From positions 129,139 to 193,138 of the forward strand of contig NVXK01000003.1 of the NCBI GenBank assembly GCA_002733905.1: a DNA stretch of 64,000 nt. Direction: 5' to 3'. Positions 34,961 through 43,016 of this stretch are shown here, piece by piece. The stretch is from Robiginitomaculum sp. (GTDB lineage: Bacteria > Pseudomonadota > Alphaproteobacteria > Caulobacterales > Maricaulaceae). Made by a program: the position numbers and the translations under genes. The first letter of the stretch is position 1. Every line of letters starts with the position of its first letter. Under the pieces are notes generated by a model. It had not been told where the DNA came from. It searched no databases and saw only the letters and a program-made list of their open reading frames with translations.

Positions 34961-37066
34961 TTAAAATGTACCACTTAGATTGAATTTCACAGATGTTCCT
35001 TGACGTTGTGATAGAAATTCTGTGCGGTCAAATACGCCTATGTCACGTCTAGCTGTGTAATAAATGAGCGTGTTTTCATCAAGTGCATTCAAAATATTGT
35101 TAAGGTTTAAACGGGCCTTCATACCAAACACATCTTTGTGTTCAAGAAATACACCCGCTCTCGGCTTAGACCTTGTATTGTGGGAAATGGTCTCAAGACG
35201 ATAGGTAAGGGCGGTGTGGTGTTCGCCAATACTTCCGCCATAGGCCCATTTCGTTTGTGGAATATCGTGGCGAAATTTAACATTCCAATGATTTTTTTCG
35301 CCGCGACTAATATCACGGTTAAAGAAGAGCAGAGGGTCTTCAACGGAGGAATCGTGGAGGCCAACGGCTATATCCAATTGTGTACCGTCCGCACCCCATT
35401 GATCCCCTTTTAGGGTGGTTGAGATATGTGCGGCAATCGTATGTGCACTATCAATATTGCCAACAGCGTCCCCGTCTTCGCCCAGAGGAATACGGTCGAC
35501 AATATCGGAAATTTTACTCCCATTTATTCGAAATTTAAAACGGTTGCCATTACCAAGGTCTTTATCAAATTCAATTTGCCCATTCCATGATTGTTGAGGC
35601 ACAAGATTGGCATTACCTGTATTTTCTTCACCATCATCCAAGTTTACGGAGGAAAGAAAGTCGCCAAAATTAAGTTGGCCAACATCACGCGCAATTTTTG
35701 TACGAATTGAAAATGTAGAACTTGGTTTATAGCTCGAGCTGATAAAACCTTTGAGGCGGAAAAACTTACGCGATAATTCGCTTTGCAATAATTCTGAATA
35801 CTCCGCGCCGAGAGAAGATTGTATATCCAGTTTTGATGATAAATTACGGGTATAGCTCAGGGTTGTTTCTGCACGTTTTTCTTCAACGCGTGTCCGTAAA
35901 TTATCAAGATCAGGATCAATTTCATATTGAGCAGTGCTTAAATTCAAATCAAACAAACTCGCCGTATGATCTAATGAATTAAAAGCCCCTTCGACGTCAA
36001 ACTGCCAATTATTTTTACCACGATTTACCCATGAAAATTCGGAACGAAAAATGGCTTCGGCGCGATCTGTATTGCTGATATAGCGGCTACCCTCCGTATG
36101 GCTCACCGTGTCATATGTATTGAAATCAGAACGACTTGGCTTATGACTAAAGCTATAAAACCCAATGAGTTTCAATTTGCCAAAAAGGGCGGGCCTTTCG
36201 TAATCCGCGCCAATTTCCGTTTTCCAGTTATCACCACGCCGACCAGAGATCGCTTGGAGAGTACTCCCGCGTTCGGTGAGCGCGCTGCGGTGGGATACGC
36301 TATTTCTGGACAAATTCGATGTTTTATATTTGGCATTTAAACTTACAAGCTGATCTGTACGGGGTGCCCAAGACAGATCAACAGCGCCGATAAGGGCATT
36401 ACCCTTTACGTCCGTATCGCCATTACGAATTTCATATAACACGCCATCTTCATCTGTAAGGGCTTTGGTGGTGACATTACCGAAGCGAAAAGGATCGCTT
36501 TGCAGAGAGGCCGCGTAAGTAAGTGCGCCTGATTCGCCAGAGACGCTTATTTCGCCATCATATAAATTTGGTGCGCGGTGATTTCTAAATTGTGGATTCC
36601 ATGCCCATGTGCCTGTGACGCCCTGAGTATTGATGATAAGGTTGGCAACTTGACCAGTTAGCCCCGGAATATGCGCTGAGGCACCATCAATGATAATGAT
36701 TTCAATAATACTGGACGCCGGGATTCTTCCTAATTGCTCACGCGCACTGGTTTTACCAGAAATACGCGCCCCGTTAATCAAGACATTCGCACCACCTTGC
36801 CCAAGGCCACGCCTACGACCACGCCCACTTCGGAGGCCATATCCAGGGATACGGGAAAGCATATCGGTCGCAGTACGCGGCGCATATTGATGGAAATACG
36901 CAGGTGTGTAATGCGTTCCCGTGTTTTTTTGCGTGTAAGCTTGGTCGGCCTTTGCAATCGTAATATTTGTGGGATTTGGTACGGGCGTTTCAAGGGCCAG
37001 GGCTGTAACAGGGAGAAGCGTAACCGCCAGAAGGCTTAATGAAAATGTGTTGCTCATATTCTTCAC
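34961..37066 (-). CDS. TonB-dependent receptor (paralogue 1)
   Basis: This outer-membrane receptor of about 700 residues has a signal peptide ending near TALA (residue 25). The plug-like domain contains RTATDMLSRIPGYGLRSG and a short block GGANVLINGARISGK, then EIIIIDGASAHIPGL. A long alternating beta-barrel region follows and ends in phenylalanine (SGTF), as barrel proteins do for BAM recognition. No obvious TonB box was found. It is clearly paralogous to the next gene along its whole length, with the same blocks. The start may be GTG 37066 (GGGAG upstream) or ATG 37057. It is last in the minus-strand cluster. The ligand is unknown. Confidence 0.9.
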   Translation of the reverse strand: MKNMSNTFSLSLLAVTLLPVTALALETPVPNPTNITIAKADQAYTQKNTGTHYTPAYFHQYAPRTATDMLSRIPGYGLRSGRGRRRGLGQGGANVLINGARISGKTSAREQLGRIPASSIIEIIIIDGASAHIPGLTGQVANLIINTQGVTGTWAWNPQFRNHRAPNLYDGEISVSGESGALTYAASLQSDPFRFGNVTTKALTDEDGVLYEIRNGDTDVKGNALIGAVDLSWAPRTDQLVSLNAKYKTSNLSRNSVSHRSALTERGSTLQAISGRRGDNWKTEIGADYERPALFGKLKLIGFYSFSHKPSRSDFNTYDTVSHTEGSRYISNTDRAEAIFRSEFSWVNRGKNNWQFDVEGAFNSLDHTASLFDLNLSTAQYEIDPDLDNLRTRVEEKRAETTLSYTRNLSSKLDIQSSLGAEYSELLQSELSRKFFRLKGFISSSYKPSSTFSIRTKIARDVGQLNFGDFLSSVNLDDGEENTGNANLVPQQSWNGQIEFDKDLGNGNRFKFRINGSKISDIVDRIPLGEDGDAVGNIDSAHTIAAHISTTLKGDQWGADGTQLDIAVGLHDSSVEDPLLFFNRDISRGEKNHWNVKFRHDIPQTKWAYGGSIGEHHTALTYRLETISHNTRSKPRAGVFLEHKDVFGMKARLNLNNILNALDENTLIYYTARRDIGVFDRTEFLSQRQGTSVKFNLSGTF

Positions 37067-37230
37067 AGACTTATTCTCCCAAATTTCAGATATTCATATG
37101 GTTTCTTGCGCTGACACTTAATCGCTATTTGCGGTATAAGTTATTATCGTTTTTGTCCAGCTTCTATGAATATGCGCCCTTAAGGATAAGAGAATAAGGT
37201 CTGTAAATCACATTACGTTTTTGTCATGTT

Positions 37231-39303
37231 TTAAAACGTACCACTGACGCGAACACGCCCAATCAAACCAAAAGACTGTGACCGTTTTTCTGTGCGGTCG
37301 ACAATGCCTTTATCACGTCTGTCTGTGTAATAAATTTGGTAAAACTCATCGCTCATATCGAGTAAATTGCCAACAATTCCCCGAATTTTCATGCCATATA
37401 CATCCTTGTGCTCCACAAATATTTGCGAATAAGGTTTTGAACCTTTGCCATTACTAATCGTGCGGAGCCTATATGTCGGTGCCTCTGTATAGTTTTCGAT
37501 ATAGACACCATAGGCCCATTGTGTATTTGGAATGTCATGGCGAAGCTCTAGGCTCCAATTGGATATTGTATCGCTACTGAGGCGGCGTGTGAAACCAAGA
37601 AGCGGATCTTCAACACGTGAATTATACAGATTGAGTGTTGCGTCCAATTGTAGGCCTTTCATGCCCCATTGTTCACCTTTTAAGGTCGAGCTGAGCTCGA
37701 TCCCGTATTGTTGTGCACTGTCAATATTGCCAATAGCATCGCCATTTTCACCAATGGGAATACGGTCAACAAGGTCCGAAATTTGTTTCCCAAATATCAC
37801 GGCTTTGAACGAATTACCTTGGCCGAATGTTTTGTCAAATTCGATTTCCGCATTCCAGCTTTGTTGCGGTACAATGTTCGCATTACCCGTCTTGTTTTGG
37901 TTGTCGGTTAAACTTACGGATGAGAGAAAATCAAAAAAGTTTAGCTGCCCAACCTCCCGCTCCAGCTTTGTGCGAATGGTGAAGCTCGCGCTCGGTTTAT
38001 ATGTCGTTGTCACAAACCCTTTCGGTCTGAAAAAATTACGGGAATCATTTGCTTGGGAAAGACCAGAGTATTCTGCGCCTAAAGACGTTTGCACATCCCA
38101 TTTTTTTGATAGTTTGCGTGTATGGGTGATACTCACATCTACACGGTCTTCGTCTACACGTGTGCGTTTCTCCGTAAGGTTTGGGTTTGCAATATATTCG
38201 CCGTTCACCGTGTTCAAATTATAGAGCGTTGCCGTGTTTTCAAGAAAGTTAAATGCACCTTCAAGAGCGATTTGCCAATCACGCCCTTCTTTTTGGCTCC
38301 ATGAAAACTCGCTACGCAATATTGCCTCTGCTTCATCTGTAAGGCTGTGATAACGGCTACCGCTAGAATGAAAACCCAAGGGCGTATATTCGTCATACCG
38401 TGAGATATTGGGAGAGTGTTCAAAACGGTAATACCCAATGAGTTTTAATTTACCCATCAGTGCCGGAAATTCGTAATCGCCCCCAATTTCTGAATTCCAC
38501 TCGTCCTCCGCATGCGTGAAAAGTGTCTCCAAACCTGAACCCGTTTTATGCGAACTTGGCGCGTGAATAGGCGTGCGCTTTGATTGCTTGCGACTGTTAA
38601 AATTAAACTGGGTATAGGCTATGTTGAAATTGCCGATATGGTCGGTTTTAGGAGTCCACGTTAGATCAACAGCCCCCGTGACATTCTCGCCATAAAAAAT
38701 ATCTGCTTCGTGGCGCTTTTCAAACAAAACGCCATTAATGTCGGTCTGCCTTTCGGGGCCAACATGTCCATTTCTAAATGCGTCACTATCAAGGGACGCG
38801 GAATAGGATAAATTGCCAATTTCACCCGAGACGCTTACATCGCCGCGAAGCCAATTTGGTGCGATGTCTTTCCTAAATTCTGGATACCATTCCCATGTGC
38901 CCGTTACGCCTGTGCTCTTCGTGAAAACATTTGCGACCTGTCCTGACAGGCCAGGAATACCTAATGATGCACCATCGACAATTTCAATCCGTAAGACGCT
39001 TTTTGCCGAAATCCGAGATAATTGCGAATATGCATCGCTCTTGCCAGAGATGCGCGCGCCATTAATCAGCACATTGGCTCCGCCTTGCCCAAGACCCCGT
39101 TTGCCATCATCGCCACTATTAAACCGAAAACCGGGAATGCGCGAAATCATATCTATTGCTGTACGCGGCGCGTAATCATCGAAATATACAGCTTCATACA
39201 TTGTGCCGTCTGCCGCAGGTTTTTCGAGGGCATAAGCAGGGCTAAATGTGCAAAACGAGGATATAGCTACGCCGGCGAAAAGGGTTTTTGTGAGGTTGTT
39301 CAT
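37231..39303 (-). CDS. TonB-dependent receptor (paralogue 2)
   Basis: This outer-membrane receptor has 690 residues from ATG 39303, with a signal peptide ending near SPAYA. Blocks shared with its neighbour are RTAIDMISRIPGFRFNSG, GGANVLINGARISGK, a DGASLGIPGLSGQVAN stretch, QQSWNAEIEFDK with IVDRIPIGENGDA-like text, and a terminal SGTF. Identity between the two is high enough to see by eye across the barrel, indicating tandem duplication. A longer frame starting at 39408 overlaps the next gene and lacks a signal sequence at its start, so it is rejected. The 164-base gap to the other receptor gene contains no clear terminator. Confidence 0.9.
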   Translation of the reverse strand: MNNLTKTLFAGVAISSFCTFSPAYALEKPAADGTMYEAVYFDDYAPRTAIDMISRIPGFRFNSGDDGKRGLGQGGANVLINGARISGKSDAYSQLSRISAKSVLRIEIVDGASLGIPGLSGQVANVFTKSTGVTGTWEWYPEFRKDIAPNWLRGDVSVSGEIGNLSYSASLDSDAFRNGHVGPERQTDINGVLFEKRHEADIFYGENVTGAVDLTWTPKTDHIGNFNIAYTQFNFNSRKQSKRTPIHAPSSHKTGSGLETLFTHAEDEWNSEIGGDYEFPALMGKLKLIGYYRFEHSPNISRYDEYTPLGFHSSGSRYHSLTDEAEAILRSEFSWSQKEGRDWQIALEGAFNFLENTATLYNLNTVNGEYIANPNLTEKRTRVDEDRVDVSITHTRKLSKKWDVQTSLGAEYSGLSQANDSRNFFRPKGFVTTTYKPSASFTIRTKLEREVGQLNFFDFLSSVSLTDNQNKTGNANIVPQQSWNAEIEFDKTFGQGNSFKAVIFGKQISDLVDRIPIGENGDAIGNIDSAQQYGIELSSTLKGEQWGMKGLQLDATLNLYNSRVEDPLLGFTRRLSSDTISNWSLELRHDIPNTQWAYGVYIENYTEAPTYRLRTISNGKGSKPYSQIFVEHKDVYGMKIRGIVGNLLDMSDEFYQIYYTDRRDKGIVDRTEKRSQSFGLIGRVRVSGTF

Positions 39304-39349
39304 GATGTCTTTCTTGATCTGGTCTAGTTTAGTCTGATCTGGCGTGTCT

Positions 39350-39823
39350 TTAATGGGAGCTTGTCGTACTATGGGTATCCGAGATATAAAGCGTATGGTT
39401 TTTTTCATCCCAAGACGTATTTTCGATTTCGAGATGGTTGCCTTGAATAATGATCCGCTTTGTTTTATTCTGCGTGCCGAGTGTGCTCTTGAGTAAGCTC
39501 ATGTAACGGGTTTTTTGTGTGTTGATGATGGGCTTGCCATTGATGAGAATGTTATCGTCGACAAAATCCATTTCTACCTTGTCATTCGCGGTGGTCAGAT
39601 AACCATCTGCTTTGAGCAACAGAACAATCTGGTCTCGCATAGCAAGATATTTGTCACCCTGTTCATGCCTTTGTAGCATTTGAGAGTTTTGATTTTGCGT
39701 CGTCTGGGTTTTGTGAATGCAGTCCGTGTTGGTATTTGCGCTATGTGCTGCATATGCAAATCCAGAAAAATTAAGCGTAAATAATCCTAGCCCGCTCAAA
39801 AGCGAGATTTTAAAAATATTCAT
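39350..39823 (-). CDS. Small secreted protein, stand-alone copy of the M56 protease C-terminal domain
   Basis: This 157-residue protein has a signal peptide of about 25 residues (ending AYAA) and a short polar linker. Residues 61-136 form a domain that aligns with the last 85 or so residues of the adjacent M56 protease. Shared features in the same order are MRD, ADG(Y/F), N(D/E)KV, D, IN, KxxY, LG, R(I/V) and NT. Identity is roughly a quarter by eye, with almost no gaps. I do not know a named family for this domain. It sits between the protease gene and the two receptor genes on one strand, 46 bases from the next start. It may act as a periplasmic ligand, decoy or partner of the protease; that is inference. 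Confidence 0.75.
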   Translation of the reverse strand: MNIFKISLLSGLGLFTLNFSGFAYAAHSANTNTDCIHKTQTTQNQNSQMLQRHEQGDKYLAMRDQIVLLLKADGYLTTANDKVEMDFVDDNILINGKPIINTQKTRYMSLLKSTLGTQNKTKRIIIQGNHLEIENTSWDEKNHTLYISDTHSTTSSH

Positions 39824-39866
39824 AATGTCCTCTTTAAATTGGCCTCAACACGGCGCTTATTTTGGT

Positions 39867-39908
39867 GTTAGTTGTTAGTTGTTAGTTGTTAGTTGTTAGT
39901 TGTTAGTT
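39867..39908. repeat. Heptanucleotide tandem repeat, six copies
   Basis: Six perfect copies of GTTAGTT run from 39867 to 39908 and contain the stop codon of the M56 gene. On the coding strand all three frames meet TAA within the array, so changes in copy number would still stop translation. Confidence 0.9.
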
Positions 39909-42397
39909 GTATGTTCTATATGTTCGCCGTTAGACGTGCGGGTATAGTTTTGTTGTTCATGAGTATTGTCTATGCTGACATGAAGATAATCAGGTTTTAG
40001 TACAACGCGTTGTAAACCATCATGCGGATCGCCAAGATATTTATTAAGAATTTGGCAATATTTATCTTTGCGAGAATCTGAAATATGTACGCTATTAATG
40101 CTTACATATTCATCCGTTTTATCAATCACAACTTTTTCATTCTTGTTGCGGATAAAGCCGTCAGCAAGCAGGGCGGGGATAAGTTTGTCGCGCATTTTTT
40201 CATATTTCGCCGTTTCTTTATCTCGCTTATATTGTTCACGGTCTCTTTTCGCTTCGGCGCGTTCGAGACGTTCTGCGTTCCGCTCTTGTTGACGTTCTCT
40301 GATGTCTTGCGCCCGCTCGCGTTTTTCTTCAGCATATTCAAGTGCAAGCTCTCTGAGCTCTGCGGCGTGTTCACGTTGTTCTTGTGCATGTTCAAGGGCG
40401 TATTCACGTTGCTCTTGTGCATATGCAAGCTCTAGCTCTCTTAGCTCGGCTGCCAGCTCATATTGTGCTTCATCGTGTTCCCTGACGTCTGTTTGACGGG
40501 ATCTGCGTTCTTCAGATTCTTCTTCTGCCTGTTTTGCGGCCCACGCATCTTGATGCGCCTCATGTTCACTTTCCCATGCGGCTTGTCTTTTTGCATTTTC
40601 TTTTTGCCACTTGCGTTGCTTTTTTTGAAACTCTTTTGTGCGTTCTTTTTGTTCTTGTTTCCATTCAACTTGCTTTTGCTTCATTTCACGTTGACGTTCA
40701 GCATGTTCTTCTTGCCATTCACGGGCAATGATAAATTCAGTTGTGCTGTGAGGTTTTTGTATCGCGGGAGTATGTGCTGGTATTGTAGGGAATTGCGGCA
40801 CAACGGGCTGTGTGGCCTGAACGGTGTCAAATGCAGTTTCAACGCTGACGATAGGTGATTGAGGGGGCAGAGCTGGTGTAATGTTGAACTCTGGTTTTTC
40901 AGCCGCGTTAAACCAATTCCCATCAATTTGAATAAAAGTATTGTTTAGACGACTGGTCTTTATCGCATAGGTTTTCGCATTTTTTGTCAAGAAGGAATAG
41001 ATATATCCATCATGTAAAGGCGTGCCTTTATCATAATCATTATTGGTTTTGATATAGAATTTATTGTTTTTGATTTTGAAATTGTCACCTTGAATACCAA
41101 TTGTCTTTTTGCCATTTTGCACTGAAATATCATTGTCAGACGCGAGGTATTTTTTACCATTCTTGATTTTATACACTTGCCCATTCTTAAGTATGAACTG
41201 TGTGGATTTATTTTTATGCTTACTTTTTTTGTTCTTTTTCTTTTTTCTTTTTTCTTTACCTTTGGCGCCTGCGAGTTCACTGTCTTGCACTAAAACTGGC
41301 GCGACAGTGTTTAAAGCTTGTGCCTGACTTTGTGTTGCGCCCAAGGCGACAACCAAGCCACTTGCGATGATCATCATGCCTGTGGCCGCAAAACCACCCG
41401 CTGTGCCGTTCGCACGTAGCCCATTTGTCGGCGCACCAACGAGGCGTTTCAGGCGGTGCATAATCGGCGCGTCTGGTCCGCCTGAGCCACTGACGCCAAG
41501 AATGCCGACTTGCGCATAGACAACACCTGCATTGCGCGCCGCTTTGATACGTATAGTGCCAAGGGCGATGGCAAGATGTTCTGGGTTACGTGTCAATTTG
41601 ACGGCGAAATCATCACACGCATGTTCGCGGTCTGTATTTATATTATCGCAAATATAGCGCACTGCTGGATGATAGAAGAAAACAGTTTTGATAATGATTT
41701 GAAAAATATTGGTGAGATAATCATGACGGCGAATGTGAGCGAGCTCGTGCAAAAGCACCGCTTCACATTGCTCTGTCGTCATGCCGGTAAAGAACCATGC
41801 AGGCACAAGAACAATGGGTTTAAAAAAACCAAAGGTCACGGGGCTTGCAACATGCTCCGAGATAAAACACCGGACTTTGTCGTTCACACCAGATTGTTTT
41901 GCAAGCGCGATAAATCGTGCATTCCAGTTAATCATGCCATTTGAAGGGATTGGTGATGTGCCCGTAGTCCGAAGTTTATGCGTGAGGCGGAAAGCCGCCA
42001 AATAACGTACAGACAAAACGGTAAAGCATAATGCCCATAAAATGCCGATAATATCTGTGTAATGCGTAATATGAAGAAGGGGATTAAGAGGCGCGGCCAA
42101 GAGAGCACCTGTCGCTTCATTTATCGCTTCAATTGTAATCGTGCGCGTCGGGACTTGCGCCAAGGCAAGAGCGCTCGCGCCAATATTGAAATAATACAAA
42201 AACGTACCGATAAAGGCTGCGAATAATGCGCTTAAGACAACCATGCCAGCCATATAGCGTGTATCGGCAGCGCTTTCCTTTGTAACGGCACGCAGTGTCC
42301 AAACGGCTAAGCCTGCGAGCGCACCCTGCCATAAAGAATGTAAGACGGCCCAACCAAGAGCGTCAACAATAAGTGTCGGGTTTGGAAGAAAACTCAT
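39896..42397 (-). CDS. BlaR1-like M56 membrane metalloprotease with novel C-terminal sensor architecture
   Basis: This 833-residue protein appears to be a signal-transducing protease. Residues 1-370 hold four to five membrane helices with the M56 zinc site HELAH at 217-221 and REHACDDFAV further on, as in BlaR1/MecR1. After the last helix come a lysine-rich run (about 382-395) and a region of short beta-like repeats (NGQVYKIKNGKKYL type, to about 495). A proline-rich linker follows, then a highly charged helix of about 180 residues (555-735) full of Q, E, R, K and A, and a final domain at 735-820. No penicillin-binding domain is present, so beta-lactam sensing is not indicated. The start overlaps the repressor gene by four bases. 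The expected action is cleavage of that repressor upon a periplasmic signal. Confidence 0.88.
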   Translation of the reverse strand: MSFLPNPTLIVDALGWAVLHSLWQGALAGLAVWTLRAVTKESAADTRYMAGMVVLSALFAAFIGTFLYYFNIGASALALAQVPTRTITIEAINEATGALLAAPLNPLLHITHYTDIIGILWALCFTVLSVRYLAAFRLTHKLRTTGTSPIPSNGMINWNARFIALAKQSGVNDKVRCFISEHVASPVTFGFFKPIVLVPAWFFTGMTTEQCEAVLLHELAHIRRHDYLTNIFQIIIKTVFFYHPAVRYICDNINTDREHACDDFAVKLTRNPEHLAIALGTIRIKAARNAGVVYAQVGILGVSGSGGPDAPIMHRLKRLVGAPTNGLRANGTAGGFAATGMMIIASGLVVALGATQSQAQALNTVAPVLVQDSELAGAKGKEKRKKKKNKKSKHKNKSTQFILKNGQVYKIKNGKKYLASDNDISVQNGKKTIGIQGDNFKIKNNKFYIKTNNDYDKGTPLHDGYIYSFLTKNAKTYAIKTSRLNNTFIQIDGNWFNAAEKPEFNITPALPPQSPIVSVETAFDTVQATQPVVPQFPTIPAHTPAIQKPHSTTEFIIAREWQEEHAERQREMKQKQVEWKQEQKERTKEFQKKQRKWQKENAKRQAAWESEHEAHQDAWAAKQAEEESEERRSRQTDVREHDEAQYELAAELRELELAYAQEQREYALEHAQEQREHAAELRELALEYAEEKRERAQDIRERQQERNAERLERAEAKRDREQYKRDKETAKYEKMRDKLIPALLADGFIRNKNEKVVIDKTDEYVSINSVHISDSRKDKYCQILNKYLGDPHDGLQRVVLKPDYLHVSIDNTHEQQNYTRTSNGEHIEHTTNN

Positions 42398-42819
42398 GAG
42401 CTTTCCCCCGTATTCGTATTGCCTTCATTCGCATTGCCTTCGATTTGGCTAATGAAAGCTTTGATGGCATCTAAATCTTCAGATGATGTTTTTGAATCCC
42501 CAAGCGCGTGCATAACAAGTTCATTCACATCACCGCGAAAGGCCGACTTTAAAAGCTGCCCTAAAAGTTTGCTTTGCGTTGCATGTGCGGTTTCAGACGC
42601 TGAATAGTCATATGACTTGCCTTTACCCTTTGAACGGACAACGAGACCTTTCGCCAGCATGCGCTGTAATTGTTTAAGTATGGTCGTATACCCAACCGAC
42701 TTAAAACGCGCGATCTCTTCGTGTACTGCATGCACACTACAGGGCTGTTTCTCCCAGAGGATTTGCAGTATTTCTACTTCAGCTTCTGATGGTTTCTTGT
42801 CGGTGTGTTGGTCAGGCAT
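42394..42819 (-). CDS. BlaI/MecI/CopY-family transcriptional repressor
   Basis: This 141-residue winged-helix repressor has the family pattern SEAEVEILQILWEKQPCSVHAVHEEI and GYTTILKQLQRMLAKGLVVRSKG-type recognition helix and wing. A C-terminal dimerisation part carries the site normally cleaved by the partner protease. A tail rich in N, E and G closes it. The ATG at 42819 has GAGGAACC just before it; the frame extends 33 codons further, through the putative operators, without family similarity. It is first in the cluster and overlaps the M56 gene by an ATGA junction. Two ACGACA-type dyads lie 36-80 bases upstream, consistent with autoregulation. Confidence 0.93.
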   Translation of the reverse strand: MPDQHTDKKPSEAEVEILQILWEKQPCSVHAVHEEIARFKSVGYTTILKQLQRMLAKGLVVRSKGKGKSYDYSASETAHATQSKLLGQLLKSAFRGDVNELVMHALGDSKTSSEDLDAIKAFISQIEGNANEGNTNTGESS

Positions 42820-42854
42820 AATGGTTCCTCGTCGAATTACAAAAAAATCTATAA

Positions 42855-42868
42855 ACGACAAGTGTCGT
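42855..42868. promoter_or_regulatory. Putative repressor operator 1
   Basis: A perfect dyad ACGACA-AG-TGTCGT. The inner ACA-N2-TGT matches the core bound by CopY/BlaI-type repressors. It stands 36 bases upstream of the repressor start codon, where a bound dimer would block transcription. Confidence 0.65.
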
Positions 42869-42885
42869 ATCGTAAAGTTAAAAAA

Positions 42886-42899
42886 ACGACATGTTTCGT
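42886..42899. promoter_or_regulatory. Putative repressor operator 2
   Basis: A second dyad ACGACA-TG-TTTCGT, with one mismatch in the right arm. Its centre is 31 bases from that of operator 1, close to three helical turns, so two dimers would lie on the same DNA face. Confidence 0.55.
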
Positions 42900-43016
42900 A
42901 ATGCGAGGAAAAATCCACCTTTTTCCAAAAAACACTTGAGAAAACCCATCAGACAGTGTTGTTTGGCGCGGATACTATAAAGTAATTATAACTAAGACTA
43001 ATTTAGGGGAGTAACT

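Noticed and set aside
37532-38224. Long plus-strand frame of 230 codons inside a receptor gene
   Set aside because: It is the antisense shadow of the TonB-dependent receptor, whose frame has clear signal peptide, plug and barrel features.
39867-39908. Heptamer array considered as a CRISPR-like repeat
   Set aside because: The units are seven bases with no spacers; this is a plain tandem repeat.
39896-42397. Beta-lactam resistance sensor (true BlaR1)
   Set aside because: The protease and repressor resemble the BlaR1/BlaI pair, but there is no penicillin-binding domain in the protease and no beta-lactamase gene nearby.
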